The position numbers and the translations under genes were made by a program. From the NCBI RefSeq assembly GCF_000143415.4, contig NW_003314265.1, positions 200,405-264,404 on the forward strand: a stretch of DNA of 64,000 bases, given 5' to 3'. The notes under the pieces were generated by a model, which saw only the letters and a program-made list of their open reading frames with translations, did not search any database and had not been told where the DNA came from. This DNA is from Selaginella moellendorffii (Eukaryota; Streptophyta; Lycopodiopsida; Selaginellales; Selaginellaceae). The stretch's first letter is position 1; the number at the start of each line of letters is the position of its first letter. This document shows positions 61,534 to 64,000 of this stretch, one piece after another.

Positions 61534-64000
61534 ATGGCGTGGCTCCTAGCGATCTTCTCCCTCGCCATCGCTACGAGGTAATCTCTGCTTGCATCCATCG
61601 CTGGGTTGGGTTACTATCGATCATTGACAGGCTGCTACCAGCTTCTACAGCTGGTCTAGCGCTCACGCCTCCCCGGGGATGGAATTCTTACGATTCCTTC
61701 TCCTGGATTGTCTCGGAGGAGGAGTTCTTGCAGAATGCGAAGATCCTCGCGAATACTCTCGCTCCCTTCGGCTATGAAGTACTCTTTTACTTCCATGCCA
61801 TCGGAACTAAACAGGAGAAGTTTGTGTGTTTCGCAGTACGTCGTCATCGATTTTCTCTGGTATCGTAAACAGGAGGAGGGAGCTTCAGTCCAATCTTCTG
61901 GCCATGATCTCATCGATGAGTGGGGACGACCAGTTCCAGATCCCAAGCGCTGGCCTTCCACGGCAGGCGGTAAAGGCTTCGCTCCAATTGCTGACAAAGT
62001 ACACGCCATGGGACTCAAGTTTGGAATCCACGTTATGAGAGGGATTACTACGGTTGCTGTGGCGAACAACACACCGATTCTCGGTGCCAAGGTACGTAAT
62101 CTTTTTTATCGTTCTTTTCTTTGAAGGGGGTATTGGATCGTGGTTAATGCAGGGATGGAGAGCGAAAGATATTGCTCTCACAAGCCAGCCATGTCCGTGG
62201 ATGCGAGAGTGCTTTGTTAGCATCAACACGACCAGTGCTGGTGGAAAAGCATTTCTAAAATCACTTTATGATCAATATGCTTCCTGGGGAGTCGATTTCG
62301 GTATGGCTTTTCCAAAGTCTTTGCTTGTGTATTCACTTTGCCTTGTCAGTGAAACATGACTGTGTTTTCGGAGCTGACAACATCGATCTAGAGGAGATTC
62401 AAGCCGTGTCAGAGGTAAGTGTCTTGCATTTGTTGGATCCACGGATGGAAGGTTATGGATCTTTCATAGGCCATCACAAACACTGGACGACCAATCGTAT
62501 ACTCTTTGTCTCCTGGAGTGCAAGCCACTCCCAGCTTGGCTTCATCAGTAAGCGGTATCGTTAACATGTACCGGATCACTGGCGACGACTGGGACAGATG
62601 GGGTGATGTAGCTGCTCATTTTGACGTTGCAAAGTACAAACTTCTAAGCTCTCTCTAGTTATTTCACAACGTGTCGTGGTTAATGCTCTAGGAGTTTTGC
62701 CGCTGCTGGTTTGATTGGAGCACCCGGCTTGGGAGGGGGGAAGTCTTGGCCTGACTTGGACATGCTTCCGTTAGGCTGGCTCACTGATGGAGGTAAAGAG
62801 TTGAGCATATAGTTAGTTTCAAAGTTCTTCAATTTTTTTTTTTCTCAGGTGCACCTTATGGGCCATATCGTTCTTGTAGGCTATCTTTCGATGAGCAAAA
62901 AACACAAGTAACTCGTACATTGAGTTCCTTGTTACTTATGAAGCTCCTCCTTTTCTTGCTGTCAGCTTACGCTCTGGGCAATGGCAAAATCTCCCTTGAT
63001 GTATGGTGGTGACCTGCGAAATATCGACCAAGCTACTTATGCCATGATCACAAACCCGACTATTCTAGAAATAAACACCCACAGTACTGAGAATACAGAG
63101 GTAAGCTTCTGTAAATATGTGCCACCGACCGTTGCATTATTGATTTCCATAGTATTACGCTGGAACACTACCGGGCACTGAGGATGTCCCACTGCTAACT
63201 TTGGTTAGCTGCGATGAATCGAGCAGTAAGACACACTGGACGTTGGAAAAGAAACAAAACGCAAGAATTTGCTGGAATGCTTCAAGAACAACATCATCTC
63301 GATCATCGGTGCTCTCGGGGTGTTTCAACTGGACCTCCTTAAGTGATTCATCACTCTCGTAAGCATGGATGAATACGCAATGGTTTCGTCTAACTTTGGC
63401 TCTTAGTGACACTGAATCCAAAGGTGCTATTCGGCTGTGGACCTCCGACTTTGGTGAGCTTTGCATGGACTCGCAGCCAAACCTTCCATCTAGCATTGGA
63501 ATGTTTGCAAGCAAGCGTTTCTCGTTTTGCTCCATGGAGAATAGTCAGGTAAGTCGAGGCTTTGCTCTCTTGCATGTGAGCGTAGATTCACAAGCTCTTG
63601 TAGGCTTGGCAACTGTTGCCAAATGGCAAACTATTGAGCCCAAGCACTGGGTTTTGTGCGGAGGTTAAGGAAGTGGCACCAATTCGTATATGGCTCGCGC
63701 GCGGCTTGAAAGGTACTTGAATACTTCTCGTGGTGGTGTTAATTAGTTGAGACGTCTCTTCAGGCCAGTACTACGTTGCATTTTTTAATCTCGGCCAAAA
63801 CTCCACGACTGTGACTTATAGCTTGGCGGGCCTCCAACAACGTCAACCCGGATTAAAGCTCGCAACGACGAGAGCTCGAGGAGCACAAGATCCGGAGGCA
63901 CCAAAAACCCAACCAGGCCTGGACGCGGACGACTCTAGCACCCAATGCACTGGGGAGGAAGTTTGGAGCAGGACCGAGCTAGACAAAGTGGAGAGTTTGT
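61534..64000 (+). CDS. GH27 glycosidase, alpha-galactosidase/beta-L-arabinopyranosidase (APSE) type, 3' end beyond window
   Basis: Secreted retaining glycosidase acting on galactose- or L-arabinopyranose-containing wall glycans. Model, 13 exons to the edge: 61534-61577, 61631-61778, 61837-62091, 62153-62300, 62350-62414, 62470-62633, 62692-62792, 62849-62907, 62966-63100, 63153-63358, 63407-63548, 63604-63712 and 63764-64000 (open). A signal peptide (MAWLLAIFSLAIATRLL) precedes TPPRGWNSYDSFSW. The (beta/alpha)8 barrel shows YVVIDFLWYR, GLKFGIHVMRG, the nucleophile Asp in DFVKHDC and the acid/base region NMYRITGDDWD. SWPDLDMLPLGWLTDG and LTLWAMAKSPLMYGGDLRN follow. The segment after TNPTILEINTHS is longer than in short plant alpha-galactosidases and matches the APSE-like group. 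CTGEEVWSRTELDKV near the edge looks like the C-terminal domain continuing outside. Confidence 0.88.

Noticed and set aside
1-64000. CRISPR array, phage or bacterial defence island
   Set aside because: All repeats are minisatellites, LTRs or duplicated genes; genes have spliceosomal introns and plant families throughout.

Overview
This window is nuclear DNA from a land plant. The best fit is a lycophyte of the Selaginella type. That assignment is an inference from very short introns (mostly 50-80 bp), tightly packed genes on both strands, several pentatricopeptide-repeat (PPR) genes with many decayed copies, and plant-only families (WRKY group IId, FAX, SEP, SYP81, GH27 of the APSE type). No bacterial operon, phage or CRISPR structure is present.

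Layout. Positions 1-5400 are AT-rich and hold a small LTR retroelement (724-4715) that contains an older, diverged repeat. Positions 5418-11653 are a gene island: a WRKY group IId factor, a four-MA3-domain translation regulator and a small protein with an SYERNFDRGRE motif. Positions 12635-23320 are a composite of decayed Ty3/Gypsy-like elements on the minus strand. It includes a tandem duplication of about 3.5-4 kb, an LTR lodged inside pol, and four degenerate minisatellite arrays (one is in the 5' element) that belong to one LTR family. Positions 23320-27900 are gene-poor and AT-rich.

Positions 27904-48279 are a dense gene block: a paralogue of the small SYERNFDRGRE protein, an intronless PIN-like protein, a stress-enhanced (SEP-type) thylakoid protein, leukotriene A4 hydrolase/aminopeptidase, Pescadillo, a GT31 beta-1,3-galactosyltransferase, the Qa-SNARE SYP81, two P-class PPR proteins and the SUV3 helicase. 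Between SYP81 and the first PPR gene lie decayed copies of both genes, which points to an old duplication of the pair. Positions 48384-50240 hold relics of a metallophosphoesterase and a PPR gene. A CYP72-clan-like P450 with an unusual I-helix follows, then a gene-poor stretch with a long palindrome. The window ends with FAX-type fatty-acid exporter, PLAC8, G-protein beta subunit and GH27 glycosidase genes; the last runs off the edge.

How the genes relate. This is ordinary eukaryotic gene order rather than a pathway cluster. One functional neighbourhood stands out: two organelle RNA-processing genes (a PPR gene and SUV3) are divergent over 95 bp, and telomere-box-like AAACCCTA motifs recur upstream of several housekeeping genes. 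I found no convincing undescribed multi-gene system. The best leads are the PIN-like protein, the P450 with a non-canonical oxygen-activation motif, the SYP81-PPR duplication with complementary decay, and the LTR family carrying a minisatellite. Exon boundaries were read by eye from GT/GC-AG sites and reading-frame continuity; allow an error of one to a few bases.
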